In this document: piece after piece, positions 48,777 to 58,926 of the stretch | How the letters are laid out: each line of letters opens with the position of its first letter | Position numbering within the stretch: position 1 is the first letter of the stretch | NCBI GenBank assembly: GCA_024234855.1 | Contig: JACKNN010000006.1 | Location: 189,984-253,983 of the forward strand | Direction: 5' to 3' | DNA: 64,000 nucleotides | DNA from: Pseudomonadales bacterium | GTDB lineage: Bacteria; Pseudomonadota; Gammaproteobacteria; Pseudomonadales; Halieaceae | Position numbers and translations under genes: made by a program | Notes under the pieces: model-generated | Told to the model about the DNA's origin: nothing | The model's input: only the letters and a program-made list of their open reading frames with translations | Databases searched by the model: none

Positions 48777-51335
48777 ATGACCAGGCACACGCGCCAGATT
48801 TTACACGTGTTGTTGCCGGCAGCGGCCGTCGGCATATTCTGCCTGGCCATCTGGGTCATCGCCCGGGAAGTGCATGCCATCTCCCTGCGGGATGTGGTCG
48901 AGGAATTTCGCTCCCTGTCTCCGGCGGTATTGGCCGGCAGCAGCCTGCTCGCCCTCGCCAGCTATGGCATCCTGACGCTATATGATTACCTTGCCCTGCA
49001 GTATGTGGGTGCCGGGCTGCGCTACCTGCGGGTGGCGCCGGTGTCATTCTCGGCCTTTGCAATCGGCCACAATGTCGGCCTGTCCTCGCTGTCGGGCGGG
49101 GCGATACGGTATCGGGCCTACAGTCTCGCGGGCCTGTCGGCGGCACGCATTGCACTGGTTGTGGGTTTCATCCCGCTGACCTACGGTCTGGGTGCGGCAA
49201 TATTGCTTGGGGTCACGCTGTTGCTCGACCCGGCGGCCCTGACGGCCCTGCCGCTGGGCAAGGCCTGGTTGCAGTCACTCGGGGTGCTCCTGCTCGTTGT
49301 GCCGCTGCTGTATGTTGGCTGGAACGCGCTCCGGCGCACACCGGTGACGATCGGGGCCTGGATGTTGACACCGCCGGGCGCGCGGCTGGGGCTATGCCAG
49401 TGCCTGCTGGGCAGTGCTGACCTGGTATTGGCCTCCCTGGTGCTTTACGTGCTGGTGCACGGCGCCAGCGATATCAGCTTCCTGCCCTTCCTCGGGGCGT
49501 ATCTGCTCGCGATGGTGGCCGGGGTGGTCAGCAATGTGCCAGGCGCGGTCGGGGTGTTCGAGTCAGCCATGCTGCTGTTATTGCCGGATATCCCGGTTGC
49601 GATCCTGCTTGGATCCATCCTGGCCTACCGCCTGATTTATTACCTGGTTCCGTTGTTGCTGGCCCTGATGCTGGTTGTTGCCCACGAAGTCGTGGAGCAC
49701 AGGGCGAAGCTACAGCAACTGTCCCTCGCGGGCATGGCCTGGGGTACGCGGGTTGTTCCCCAGGTGATTGGTGCGACCGTATTCTTTGTCGGTACCTATT
49801 TGCTGGTCGGGGCCGCGATTCCGTTTACGCCACTGGAGCACGGCCTGTTCGGTAGCCTGGTCCCGATTCCCCTGCTGGAACTGGCCCATCTGCTGAGCAG
49901 CGCGATAGGCGTCGGTCTGCTGTTGCTGGCTCGCGGGCTCTTCCGACGCCTGCATGGCGCCTATAGCGCCACAGTGATCCTGCTGGCGGTGGGCTCGGTG
50001 ATGATGTTCATTCACCGCGACAGCATGCTGCAGTCGGCGCTGTTGTTGTTGATACTGATGCTGACCTGGCTGTCACGCGCCGAGTTTTACCGTGGCCGCG
50101 GACTGCTGGACCAGCGTTTCGATACCAGCTGGGTGCTCAGTATTGTGCTGGTGCTGGTGGCGGCGTTCGGGCTCGGGATTTTCGTGCATCGCCATGTCGA
50201 GTATTCCGATCAGCTCTGGTGGCAATTCGCACTGGATGGCGATGCGCCGCGCATGTTGCGTGCCAGTGTGCTGGTGCTGGTAATAGCCGGCGTCTTTGCC
50301 GTGCTGCGGCTGATCCGGGGTCATCCCCGCCCCGGGCCGTCCGTCGGTACCGACGAGTTAGCCCGGGCCCGGGCCATCGTGGCGAGTTCGCCCCGCAGCG
50401 ATGCCAACCTTGCGCTGCTGGGGGACAAGCGCTTTTTGTTCCACCCCGCGGACGATGCGGTACTGATGTACCAGGGTAGTGGTCGCAGTTTCATAGCCAT
50501 GGGCGATCCGCTGGGCAATGCGGCGCGATTCGAGGAACTGGCCTGGAGCTTCCGCGAGCTCTGCGACGTCAATAATACCCGCTGCGTATTTTACGAGGTC
50601 GCCGATAGTTGCCTGCCCGTGTATATCGACCTTGGCCTGTCGTTTTCCAAGCTGGGAGAGGAGGCGCGGGTCGATCTGAGGGAATTCGACCTAGAGGGAA
50701 GCAAGCGGGCTGCGCTGCGGCATGCACTCAACCGGTCGAAGCGCGACGGCATCGAGTTTGCGATTGTGCCGGCGGTCGGCGTGCCGGGCATAATCGACGA
50801 GCTCAAACAGGTTTCTGATGACTGGCTGCAGGTAAAGGGCGGGCGCGAGAAGGGCTTTTCGCTGGGCTGCTTCGACGCCGCCTACCTGGCGAACTTCGAT
50901 TGTGCGGTGATGCGTGTCGATAACCGCATTGTCGCCTTTGCCAATCTCTGGCAGGGTGCCGGGAGGGAAGAATTATCGGTCGACCTGATGCGGTTCGGCG
51001 AGACCGCCCCCGGCAGTGTCATGGACGCGCTTTTTACCGAGGTGATGCTCTGGGGGCGCGAGCAGGGGTACGCCTGGTTCAGCCTGGGCATGGCCCCGCT
51101 GGCCGGGCTGGACCAGCGATCTTTGTCACCGGCCTGGAACAAGCTGGGTAACCTGGCGTATCGCTACGGTGAGCATTTCTACAACTTCGAAGGGCTGCGG
51201 CAGTACAAGCAGAAGTTTGAGCCCGAATGGTCACCCCGCTACCTGGCCTGTAGAGGCGGGCTCGACCTGCCTGCGGTCCTGTATGACGCAGCGGTGCTGA
51301 TCGCCGGCGGTGTGAAGGGGATTTTTCCCGACTAA
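48777..51335 (+). CDS. mprF: Lysyl-phosphatidylglycerol synthetase/flippase MprF
   Basis: This 852-aa protein adds an amino acid (lysine or alanine) from tRNA to phosphatidylglycerol and flips the product outward, lowering surface negative charge. The N-terminal ~530 residues contain about 13-14 membrane helices (flippase, with GHNVGLSSLSGGAIRYRAYS and VSNVPGAVGVFESAMLLLLP). The C-terminal ~310 residues are the cytosolic synthase (LALLGDKRFLFHPADDAVLM, FVAMGDP-like SFIAMGDPLGN, ALRHALNRSKRDGIEF). ATG 48777 is chosen; TTG 48771 is the other option. No strong ribosome-binding site is visible. Confidence 0.92.
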   Translation: MTRHTRQILHVLLPAAAVGIFCLAIWVIAREVHAISLRDVVEEFRSLSPAVLAGSSLLALASYGILTLYDYLALQYVGAGLRYLRVAPVSFSAFAIGHNVGLSSLSGGAIRYRAYSLAGLSAARIALVVGFIPLTYGLGAAILLGVTLLLDPAALTALPLGKAWLQSLGVLLLVVPLLYVGWNALRRTPVTIGAWMLTPPGARLGLCQCLLGSADLVLASLVLYVLVHGASDISFLPFLGAYLLAMVAGVVSNVPGAVGVFESAMLLLLPDIPVAILLGSILAYRLIYYLVPLLLALMLVVAHEVVEHRAKLQQLSLAGMAWGTRVVPQVIGATVFFVGTYLLVGAAIPFTPLEHGLFGSLVPIPLLELAHLLSSAIGVGLLLLARGLFRRLHGAYSATVILLAVGSVMMFIHRDSMLQSALLLLILMLTWLSRAEFYRGRGLLDQRFDTSWVLSIVLVLVAAFGLGIFVHRHVEYSDQLWWQFALDGDAPRMLRASVLVLVIAGVFAVLRLIRGHPRPGPSVGTDELARARAIVASSPRSDANLALLGDKRFLFHPADDAVLMYQGSGRSFIAMGDPLGNAARFEELAWSFRELCDVNNTRCVFYEVADSCLPVYIDLGLSFSKLGEEARVDLREFDLEGSKRAALRHALNRSKRDGIEFAIVPAVGVPGIIDELKQVSDDWLQVKGGREKGFSLGCFDAAYLANFDCAVMRVDNRIVAFANLWQGAGREELSVDLMRFGETAPGSVMDALFTEVMLWGREQGYAWFSLGMAPLAGLDQRSLSPAWNKLGNLAYRYGEHFYNFEGLRQYKQKFEPEWSPRYLACRGGLDLPAVLYDAAVLIAGGVKGIFPD

Positions 51336-51609
51336 TCGGGTGAGTCATTCGCCGGCGACCGCCGCACTGGAGGCAGAGCGGGCGCCGGCCCCTCGCTTTA
51401 GATTCAAGCAATTGATATTAAATAAGATTTACCTGACTCCAGGAGTGAATCGCCGCCCCGCGAAGCGACTCTCGGACCGGGGGTGCCGCGGGGCAATGAA
51501 GTGCTGCCGCCAGGTGGGTGCGCCGGCGCTGTCGGTTCATATAGGTGGAAAATACCCGATGCGGGGTTATACTAATCCGGCTTTCTTCATCCACATAAAG
51601 GAAATAACA

Positions 51610-52020
51610 ATGGAGTACAACGCAGATTCACACAGTTTGAAGTGTCCCAAGTGCCATCACGGCATGGAGGAGGTCGCCCACGGTGAAGTTGTTATCGATC
51701 GTTGCTCCCATTGCAAGGGGCTGTGGTTTGATCTGGGCGAAGCCGAGCAGTTGCGGAGCATCAAGGGAAGCGAGACTGTGGATATCGGTGATGCCACCGA
51801 GGGTTGGAAGTGGGACAGCCATGCGGACATTGATTGCCCCCATTGTGGCAAACGGATGGAAAAGGGCCACGATCCCAAGCAAAAGCACATCTGGTTTGAG
51901 GTGTGCTCCGATCACGGGATGTTTATGGATGCCGGTGAATTCAAGGATTTCAAGGAAGAGTCGGTGCTGGACTTTTTCCGCAGCCTGATCAAGGGCCGCC
52001 GGGATGTCGTCGCTCCCTGA
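51610..52020 (+). CDS. Zinc-ribbon (TFIIB-type) protein
   Basis: This 136-aa soluble protein has two Cys motifs: KCPKCHHGM with RCSHCKGLWFD (Cys12, 15, 32, 35), the common zf-TFIIB layout, then DCPHCGKRM with FEVCSDHGMFMDAGEF (Cys76, 79, 99 and His102), a second, similar zinc site. Such proteins are widespread and their function is poorly known. ATG 51610 was chosen, with AAAGGAAATAACA upstream; the longer frame from 51340 has no support. It stands alone 270 bases after mprF. Confidence 0.82.
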   Translation: MEYNADSHSLKCPKCHHGMEEVAHGEVVIDRCSHCKGLWFDLGEAEQLRSIKGSETVDIGDATEGWKWDSHADIDCPHCGKRMEKGHDPKQKHIWFEVCSDHGMFMDAGEFKDFKEESVLDFFRSLIKGRRDVVAP

Positions 52021-52127
52021 CACCGCTCCTGCAAACACTGTCGGCCACCCTGGCGGGGCTACTGCCCCCGGGTGACGGGCAGGTACCCATCCCCGCTTCG
52101 GTAGCCGCCCAAACCTTTCAGTCCGGA

Positions 52128-52892
52128 TCAGGCCGGTTTCTCGTCGGCAGTTTGCGAGGTGCCGGGTGGTGTGGAAATGTTCAGGGGATTTAGCGCCTCT
52201 TCGCCGCGAACATGTTGGATAACCCGGTACAACATGCCGGAGGCGGATCCGTACAGCAAAGCATTCGTCACCATGTTTTCCATGTCTACTGAATGCGCAG
52301 CCTGAAGGAGTTTTGCGAAGGTATTCCTGAAGTTTTCCGAGTGCCGTGTTCGAATGTCCGTGCCGTAAAATATTTCCTTCAGCTGGTGGGCATCATCCCG
52401 GTTATTCATGGCGAGGCTCAGCATTTTGCGCACAAACCAGGCGGTGTCACCGCTGCTGGCGATGGCGCGCTGCTCGGTGAACTCTTCACCGCTGATCTCG
52501 CCGGTCCCGGTGGGACCGCATACCGACATATAGTGAAATCCGGCGATGGTGCCCAACTGGTCCTGGATCAAACCGAGCAGTTTGAAGTAGCTGTCCCTGC
52601 GAGCATGCATTTCATGCCTGCGGGCGCTTTCCTCCTGCAGTGTCACGGCCTTGGTATTGGCAGTAATTTCCTTTTGCTGCATGAAATGGCCTATCACCAG
52701 CCATAAGAAAGCGAGCGGGGCGAAGGCGCCTTCCAGGAAACTGCCGATATCTGCGGTGGGCAGGTGGATAAAATTGTCCCAGCCGACGATCGCCAGCAGG
52801 TAGGCCATTCCGGCGCCAATCCAGCAAACGGTCACTCCGAGCCCGAAGATGACCCGCCAGTCGAGCGTGAAGGTGGATGGTTGTTCTGACAT
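52128..52892 (-). CDS. Membrane protein of unknown function with cytosolic helical domain
   Basis: This 254-aa protein has two N-terminal membrane helices (about residues 13-37 and 50-67, the latter FLEGAFAPLAFLWLVIGHFM) followed by a long helical region likely to be a short coiled coil (residues ~68-100, QQKEITANTKAVTLQEESAR). The rest is soluble and helical. I do not recognise a family. It lies between the zinc-ribbon gene (convergent) and corA, on the minus strand. Confidence 0.65.
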   Translation of the reverse strand: MSEQPSTFTLDWRVIFGLGVTVCWIGAGMAYLLAIVGWDNFIHLPTADIGSFLEGAFAPLAFLWLVIGHFMQQKEITANTKAVTLQEESARRHEMHARRDSYFKLLGLIQDQLGTIAGFHYMSVCGPTGTGEISGEEFTEQRAIASSGDTAWFVRKMLSLAMNNRDDAHQLKEIFYGTDIRTRHSENFRNTFAKLLQAAHSVDMENMVTNALLYGSASGMLYRVIQHVRGEEALNPLNISTPPGTSQTADEKPA

Positions 52893-53027
52893 GCACTGCG
52901 TCCATGGATGGCCGACGGAATGCCGACAGCCCGGTCAGTTATACCCTGATTCCCGCAGGGAGCGAGCCTTTCGCTGCAAAGCTAGCATAGAATTTGCAGT
53001 CCCGATACCGGCGGGCCACGCCCTGGG

Positions 53028-53073
53028 ACACGGGCCTCAGCCGCCATACACCGGCTCGGCGGGAAGCCCGTGT
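53028..53073 (-). terminator. Nested hairpin after corA
   Basis: ACACGGGC (53028-53035) pairs with GCCCGTGT (53066-53073), and inside it CCGCC pairs with GGCGG. It begins about 40 bases past the corA stop on the minus strand, no T-tract. It may be a terminator or a small repeat element. Confidence 0.35.
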
Positions 53074-53111
53074 GGGACCCGGGGCTGTCTTTTCATAGTG
53101 TCATTTTCCTG

Positions 53112-54188
53112 CTATAGCCACTTCTTTCGTTTGAAATATACGAGCAGCACGGTGGGTATGGTAAGAAATACCAGCCACAGGGCAGGGTAGGCCCAGTGCA
53201 TTTTCAGCTCGGGCATGTAGTCAAAGTTCATGCCGTAAATGCCGGTCAGGAATGTCATGGGAATGAAAATGGAGGCGAAAACCGTCAGTACTTTCATTAC
53301 CTCGTTCATCTTGTTGCTGACGCTGGAGATGTAGATATCCAGAAGTCCGGAGATGACATCCCGGTGCAGCTCGATCGACTCGATGATACGCATTGCATGG
53401 TCCGACACGTCCCGCAGGTAGATGTGGGTTCGCTCATCAATCAGCCTGGATTCGCTGCGCAGCATTTCATTGATCAGCTCCCGTATCGGGGAGACGTAGC
53501 GCCTGACACCGACGATCTCCCGCTTCAGGCGCTGGATACCATTAAGGGTGGCGCTGCTGGGCTCACCCGCCAGGAGTTGGTCCTCGAGCGCGGTAATGGA
53601 CTCGTCCAGTGAGTCGATAAGGATGAAATTCTGGTCGATGATCGCGTCGAGGATAGAGTAGGTCAGGAAGTCCGCACCCATACTTCGGAACCGCCCCTTG
53701 CTGGTTCGTATTCTCTGGACGACCGGCTCAAACAGGCCGTCTTTTTTTTCCTTGAAGGCGAATACGACTTTCTCCAGGACCAGCAGGCTGATCTGTTCAT
53801 AGCTGACTGTGAACTTCTCGCCGACGGACATCATGCCTTTGAGGACGATATAGAGGTAGTTGTCATACTCCTCAAATTTCGGTCTCTGGTGGGTATTCAG
53901 TATGTCTTCGAGTACCAGTTGGTGAATGCCGAACATAGCCCCGATCTGCTCTATGACCTCGACCCTGGCCAGGCCCTCGACGATCACCCAGGTGACGTTT
54001 TCGCTGTCCCGGTAGGGGAGTAACTGCTCGATCGACTCCACCCGGGATTCACTCACGGATTCCTTCGAGTAATCGATAACCGAGATGCAGGTTTCATCGA
54101 CCAGTACCGGGCCGACATGCACCAGCGAACCCGGAGGCAACCCGCTCTTGTGGGATGCGTGGCCGCGCGACTTGAACCTGTTGCTCAT
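53112..54188 (-). CDS. corA: Magnesium/cobalt transporter CorA
   Basis: This 358-aa channel-type Mg2+ transporter has a long cytosolic domain and two C-terminal helices. The selectivity motif YGMNF (in TFLTGIYGMNFDYMPELK) is present at the mouth of the pore, and the protein ends in a basic FKRKKWL. LVLEDILNTHQRPKFEEYDN is a conserved cytosolic stretch. The start is ATG 54188, overlapping the stop of the 6-phosphogluconate dehydrogenase gene (ATGA). The frame continues upstream through that gene but is not coding there. Confidence 0.94.
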   Translation of the reverse strand: MSNRFKSRGHASHKSGLPPGSLVHVGPVLVDETCISVIDYSKESVSESRVESIEQLLPYRDSENVTWVIVEGLARVEVIEQIGAMFGIHQLVLEDILNTHQRPKFEEYDNYLYIVLKGMMSVGEKFTVSYEQISLLVLEKVVFAFKEKKDGLFEPVVQRIRTSKGRFRSMGADFLTYSILDAIIDQNFILIDSLDESITALEDQLLAGEPSSATLNGIQRLKREIVGVRRYVSPIRELINEMLRSESRLIDERTHIYLRDVSDHAMRIIESIELHRDVISGLLDIYISSVSNKMNEVMKVLTVFASIFIPMTFLTGIYGMNFDYMPELKMHWAYPALWLVFLTIPTVLLVYFKRKKWL

Positions 54189-55195
54189 GATTTTTCCTTG
54201 TGGCCGCCGAACTCTGCCCGCATCGCCGACAGTACCCTGTTGGCGAAATCGCCCTCGCCCCGTGAGGAGAAACGCTGAAACAGGGCGGCACTCAGCACCG
54301 GCACCGGCACGGATTCGTCGATGGCGGCATCGAGGGTCCAGCGCCCCTCGCCCGAGTCCGAGACGCGCCCGGCGTAGGATTCGAGGGCGGGTTGCGCCAG
54401 CAGGGCGTGGGCAGTCAAATCCAGTAGCCAGGAACTGACCACGCTGCCGCGGCGCCACAGCTCGGCAATCTCCCCGAGGTCGAAATCATAGCGATAGTGT
54501 TCGGGATGCCGCAGCGGCGAGGTCTCCGCGTCGTGCTGCTGCTCGGTGGAGCCGACATTGGCGTGGCGCAGAATGTTGAATCCCTCGGCGTACGCCGCCA
54601 TCAGTCCATACTCGATGCCATTGTGCACCATCTTGACGAAATGGCCGGCACCGGCGGGGCCGCAGTGGAGGTAACCGTGGTCGGCGGTGCTGTGCTTTTT
54701 GTCGCGATCCGGTGTGGGGGCGGCGCTGGTCGTGGCCGGGGCCAGCGCGGCAAACACCGGTTGCAGGCGTTGCACCGCGTCGACTTCGCCACCAATCATC
54801 TGGCAGTAGCCCCGTTCGAGACCCCAGATACCCCCGCTGGTGCCGACGTCGACATAATGCAGCCCGAGAGCTGATAGTTGCTCTGCCCGGCGAATATCGT
54901 CGATATAGTGCGAGTTACCACCGTCGATGACCGTGTCGCCCCGGTCCAGCTGCGGAATAAGCTGCTCGATAGTGTCGTCGACCACGGCCGCTGGCACCAT
55001 CAGCCACAGGGCGCGGGGTGGCGTAAGTTTCGCGCACAGTTCACTCAGCGATCTCGCCCCGGCGGCCCCCTCCTGTTCCAGTGCCTCCATGGGGCCCGGC
55101 GAGCGGTTGTAAACCACACACTCGTGTCCCGCCAGCAGCAGGCGTTTCGCCATATTGGCGCCCATTCGGCCCAGGCCAATTATTCCGATTTGCAT
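54185..55195 (-). CDS. gnd: 6-phosphogluconate dehydrogenase, decarboxylating (short GndA-type)
   Basis: This 336-aa enzyme oxidises 6-phosphogluconate to ribulose 5-phosphate and CO2. The cofactor motif is IGIIGLGRMGANMAKRLLLA. DVGTSGGIWGLERGYCQMIG holds the substrate-binding motif, and GHFVKMVHNGIEYGLMAAYA contains the catalytic Lys and Asn. At ~336 aa it is the short form, lacking the long C-terminal tail of the E. coli type, which often prefers NAD+. ATG 55195 has AGGAG upstream. A stretch around residue 180 (ATTSAAPTPDRDKKHS) is an insertion. It is co-transcribed with corA. Confidence 0.92.
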   Translation of the reverse strand: MQIGIIGLGRMGANMAKRLLLAGHECVVYNRSPGPMEALEQEGAAGARSLSELCAKLTPPRALWLMVPAAVVDDTIEQLIPQLDRGDTVIDGGNSHYIDDIRRAEQLSALGLHYVDVGTSGGIWGLERGYCQMIGGEVDAVQRLQPVFAALAPATTSAAPTPDRDKKHSTADHGYLHCGPAGAGHFVKMVHNGIEYGLMAAYAEGFNILRHANVGSTEQQHDAETSPLRHPEHYRYDFDLGEIAELWRRGSVVSSWLLDLTAHALLAQPALESYAGRVSDSGEGRWTLDAAIDESVPVPVLSAALFQRFSSRGEGDFANRVLSAMRAEFGGHKEKS

Positions 55196-55350
55196 AAACT
55201 GACTCCTGCGCGGTTGCCAATGCCTGAGGGTAGCCTGCGGCCAACCCGGGCTCAAGTGCCGGTTCTCCTTGCGGGATGGATAACGGCGGAAGATTATGGT
55301 TTACACTAGCCCCCTAACGCGTCGACACCCACGTAGAGAGGAAAACCCCC

Positions 55351-56205
55351 ATGCCCGAGAATCCGGATTACACTCCCCCCAAAGTCTGGATATGGGACAA
55401 GGCGAGCGGTGGCAAGTTCAGCAATATCAATCGTCCCGTGTCCGGCGCCACGAAGGAGCAGGCGCTTCCCGTGGGGGAACACCCCTTGCAGCTTTACTCG
55501 CTGGCAACGCCGAACGGCGTAAAGGTAACCATCATGCTCGAGGAATTGCTCGAGCTGGGAAAACAGGGCGCCGAGTATGACGCCTACCTGATCAATATTG
55601 GCGAAGGCGACCAGTTCGGCAGCGACTTTGTCGCCATCAACCCCAACTCAAAGATACCCGCGCTGTTGGATCGCAGCACCGTGCCACCCACCCGGGTGTT
55701 TGAATCCGGCGCCATTCTCATCTACCTTGCGGAAAAGTTCGACGCGTTTTACCCCAGGGACCTGTCGGCGCGGGCCGAGTGCCTGTCCTGGCTGATGTGG
55801 CAGATGGGCAGCGCGCCCTATCTCGGCGGTGGCTTCGGGCATTTTTACGCGTACGCGCCGGAGAAATTCGAGTATCCGATCAATCGCTATGCCATGGAGG
55901 TCAAGCGCCAGCTGGACGTGCTGGACCGCAACCTCTCGACCCGGCGGTTCCTGTGCGGAGATGACTACACCATCGCCGATATCGCAACCTGCCCCTGGTA
56001 TGGCGCCCTGGTGCTGCACAATCTCTACGAGGCAGCGGAATTTCTCGATGTCGCCGCCTACACCCATGTGGCGCGCTGGGCGCGCGAGATCGAACAGCGT
56101 CCTGCGGTACAGCGCGGCCGCCGGGTCAACCGCACCTGGGGGCCGGAAGAACTGCGGGTACCCGAGCGTCACTCGGCCGCTGACTTCTCCCGCTCTGCTT
56201 CCTAG
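55351..56205 (+). CDS. yghU: Glutathione S-transferase-like disulfide-bond oxidoreductase YghU
   Basis: This 284-aa Nu-class GST uses glutathione to reduce disulfides. The N-terminal text (VWIWDKASGGKFSNINRPVS and LPVGEHPLQLYSLATPNGVK) and the middle (AINPNSKIPALLDR, SGAILIYLAEKFDAFYPRDL, PYLGGGFGHFYAYAPEKFEY) follow E. coli YghU closely as I recall it. AGAGGA lies about 10 bases before the ATG. It lies alone between gnd (divergent) and fadE. Confidence 0.95.
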   Translation: MPENPDYTPPKVWIWDKASGGKFSNINRPVSGATKEQALPVGEHPLQLYSLATPNGVKVTIMLEELLELGKQGAEYDAYLINIGEGDQFGSDFVAINPNSKIPALLDRSTVPPTRVFESGAILIYLAEKFDAFYPRDLSARAECLSWLMWQMGSAPYLGGGFGHFYAYAPEKFEYPINRYAMEVKRQLDVLDRNLSTRRFLCGDDYTIADIATCPWYGALVLHNLYEAAEFLDVAAYTHVARWAREIEQRPAVQRGRRVNRTWGPEELRVPERHSAADFSRSAS

Positions 56206-56319
56206 TTCCCGTCGGGCTGGCTGTATTACAGCCGCCTGGACGATCACAGAATCCGGCGCGCACGGCAGATCGGCAATTCTTGGGCTAGACTGTAGTTCCG
56301 CCACCACGGAGGAACCGGC

Positions 56320-58722
56320 ATGTTACTGGCATTGATTCTGTACCTGGTCCTGCTGACTGCGGTCCTGTACCGCAGGCCCTCGCTACTCACGGGGTCCATC
56401 ATTCTCGTCGCGGGTAGCGTGGTGGGCATTTTCCTGAACGGTGGTATGTGGCTGGTCCTGTTGGCGACCGTGTTGGCAGCGGTCGCATTCAATGTGCCGG
56501 AGCTGCGCCGTCAGTTAATCTCCGGGCCTGTATACCGATTGCTGCGCAAGGCCATGCCTCCCATGAGCACCACCGAGCGGGAAGCGCTGGAGGCAGGCAC
56601 CACCTGGTGGGAAGCCGACCTGTTCAGCGGCGCGCCGGACTGGCAGCGGTTCAAGGCGATCAAGCTGCCAGGTCTCAGCGAGCGGGAGCAATCTTTTCTC
56701 GATAACGAGGTGGAAAGCCTGTGCCGCCTGATCGACGACTGGGAGGTCCACCAACGCCAGGACCTGTCACCCGAGACCTGGGACTATATGCGTAAACACG
56801 GCTTCTTCGGCCTGATTATTCCCGAGGAATTCGGTGGCCTGGATTTCAGCCCCTATGCCCAGAGCCGGGTAGTCAGCAAGATCGCCAGCCGATCCATCGC
56901 CGCGGCGGTGACCGCCATGGTGCCAAACTCGCTGGGCCCGGGCGAGTTGCTGGTCAAATACGGCACTGCTGAGCAGAAAGAGCGCTGGTTGCCGGGCCTG
57001 GCCGACGGCTCGGAGTTACCCTGCTTTGGCCTGACCGGGCCCGAAGCGGGATCGGATGCGGGCGCCATTCCCGATATCGGCCTGGTCTGCCGTGGCGAGT
57101 TCGAGGGCCAGCAGGTGCTGGGACTGAAACTCACGTTCAGCAAACGCTGGATTACGCTGGCCCCGGTTGCCACCGTGGTGGGCCTGGCGTTTCAGTTGCG
57201 CGATCCCGAGGGCCTGCTCGGTGACCCCGATACGGTGGACTACGGCATTACCTGCGCATTGTTGCCCGCGGATCACCCCGGGGTGGAGATAGGTAGCCGC
57301 CACGATCCCGGTACGCCGTTCATGAATGGCCCGATAAAGGGTGAGGACGTATTTATTCCCATCGACTGGATAATCGGTGGCCCGGCCATGGCGGGCAAAG
57401 GTTGGCGCATGCTGATCGAGTGCCTGGGCGCTGGCCGCGGTGTCTCGCTGCCGGCGCTGGCGACAGCCAGTGCCGAGATGTGTTACCTGACGGTCGGTGC
57501 GTTCGCGCGTATCCGTCGCCAGTTCAATATGGAGGTGGGAAAATTCGAGGGAGTACAGCAGGCCACGGCCGAAATCGCCGCCGGCGCGTATGCCCTGGAG
57601 GCCATGCGGCAGCTGGTCACGCGGGGCCTGGAAGACGGGCCGCCCTCAGTGTTGACGGCCATGGCCAAATACCACGCCACCGAGCGCATGCGCGAGCTGG
57701 TCAACCACGGCATGGATGTAGTGAGCGGCCGGGCCATTCAGCTGGGGCCGCGCAATTTCATGGCGGCGGCCTACCACGCCCTGCCGGTCGCCATTACCGT
57801 GGAGGGGGCCAACATCCTGACCCGTTCCCTTATGATCTTCGGCCAGGGCGCGATGCGTTGCCATCCCTACCTGTTCGATGAGCTGCAAACCCTGCAAATG
57901 GAAAACGAGGAGCGGGGCCTGGACGCGTTTGATCCGCTGTTGCAACAGCACCTGGGTCACCTGTTTGGCAACCTGGCGCGGCTGGTGTGGTTTGCCGTGG
58001 GGGGCAGCCGCTCCAGCCCCGTGCCGGCGGATGCCACGGCATTCAGCCGGGGATGGTACCGGCGTATCAATCGGCTCAGTGCCGCCCTGGCCTGTTGCGC
58101 GGATGTGGCACTGGGCGTATTGGGCGGTGACCTGAAGCGACGCGAATTGCTGTCGGCGCGGCTGGGCGATGTACACAGTGAGTTGTTTATCGCCTGCAGT
58201 ATTCTCAAGTTCCACGACAGTGGTACCGCCAGTGCGGCGGCGACCTTGCATGCTGGCTACGCGGTGCAGCGCTCACTTCATGGTGCCCAGCAGGCGCTGC
58301 TGGCATTCCTGGAAAATTTCCCCCTGCGCTGGCTGGGATGCTGCCTTCGCCTGGTCTGTATGCCGCCCGGCTGCAAGCTCAGGGAACCGGATGACGATGC
58401 GGTCCGTAAACTGGGTGAACTGATCATGGAGCCCTACCCGGTTCGCACCGCGCTCGCCGGCTATGTCTTCATGAGCGATGTGCCGGGGGAGGCCACCGGC
58501 CGTCTGGAGACGACTTACCAGATGCTGCTGAGGGTCGACAAGCCCTGGCAGGCGTTCTGCCGCGCTCGCAGCAAGGGCGAGATCGGTGCCGATTCCCTGG
58601 GCGCGGCATTACAGGAGGCGGCTGAGAAGGGCATCATCGGTGCCGAGGATGTCCAGCCGCTCACCGACTACGATGCGCGCCGTTACGATTGTCTGCTGAC
58701 GGATCAGTTCGCGGAACTGTGA
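56320..58722 (+). CDS. fadE: Acyl-CoA dehydrogenase FadE
   Basis: This 800-aa flavoenzyme makes the first double bond of fatty-acid beta-oxidation. Two N-terminal membrane helices (residues 1-60) anchor it, as in E. coli FadE (about 814 aa). The ACAD body has FFGLIIPEEFGGLDFSPYAQ, PCFGLTGPEAGSDAGAIPD and KEDVFIPIDWIIGGPAMAGK-like text with GKGWRMLIECLGAGRGVSLP. A strong ribosome-binding site (ACGGAGGAACCGGC) precedes the ATG. The C-terminal ~250 residues are the FadE-specific extension. Confidence 0.94.
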   Translation: MLLALILYLVLLTAVLYRRPSLLTGSIILVAGSVVGIFLNGGMWLVLLATVLAAVAFNVPELRRQLISGPVYRLLRKAMPPMSTTEREALEAGTTWWEADLFSGAPDWQRFKAIKLPGLSEREQSFLDNEVESLCRLIDDWEVHQRQDLSPETWDYMRKHGFFGLIIPEEFGGLDFSPYAQSRVVSKIASRSIAAAVTAMVPNSLGPGELLVKYGTAEQKERWLPGLADGSELPCFGLTGPEAGSDAGAIPDIGLVCRGEFEGQQVLGLKLTFSKRWITLAPVATVVGLAFQLRDPEGLLGDPDTVDYGITCALLPADHPGVEIGSRHDPGTPFMNGPIKGEDVFIPIDWIIGGPAMAGKGWRMLIECLGAGRGVSLPALATASAEMCYLTVGAFARIRRQFNMEVGKFEGVQQATAEIAAGAYALEAMRQLVTRGLEDGPPSVLTAMAKYHATERMRELVNHGMDVVSGRAIQLGPRNFMAAAYHALPVAITVEGANILTRSLMIFGQGAMRCHPYLFDELQTLQMENEERGLDAFDPLLQQHLGHLFGNLARLVWFAVGGSRSSPVPADATAFSRGWYRRINRLSAALACCADVALGVLGGDLKRRELLSARLGDVHSELFIACSILKFHDSGTASAAATLHAGYAVQRSLHGAQQALLAFLENFPLRWLGCCLRLVCMPPGCKLREPDDDAVRKLGELIMEPYPVRTALAGYVFMSDVPGEATGRLETTYQMLLRVDKPWQAFCRARSKGEIGADSLGAALQEAAEKGIIGAEDVQPLTDYDARRYDCLLTDQFAEL

Positions 58723-58729
58723 CCACCAG

Positions 58730-58766
58730 GTTCCCGGCGCCAGGCCGCCCCTGAGTGCCAGGGAAC
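58730..58766 (+). terminator. Hairpin after fadE
   Basis: GTTCCC and GGC pair with GCC and GGGAAC around a 16-base loop, starting 8 bases past the fadE stop, followed by TTTGG. It looks like a modest terminator. Confidence 0.35.
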
Positions 58767-58926
58767 TTTGGCCAGCAGGCGTTATCAAATCAGGTAACTG
58801 CACAATATAGCCGCGTCACCGCGCTGGTTTTGTGTGTTGCCCGCAGGCACTGTTGACCACTTGCGCGGCGCCGGCCTTGTTGTGTCGCTTTGACATAGCC
58901 GAACACCGCGGCAAGGAGGAAGCGCC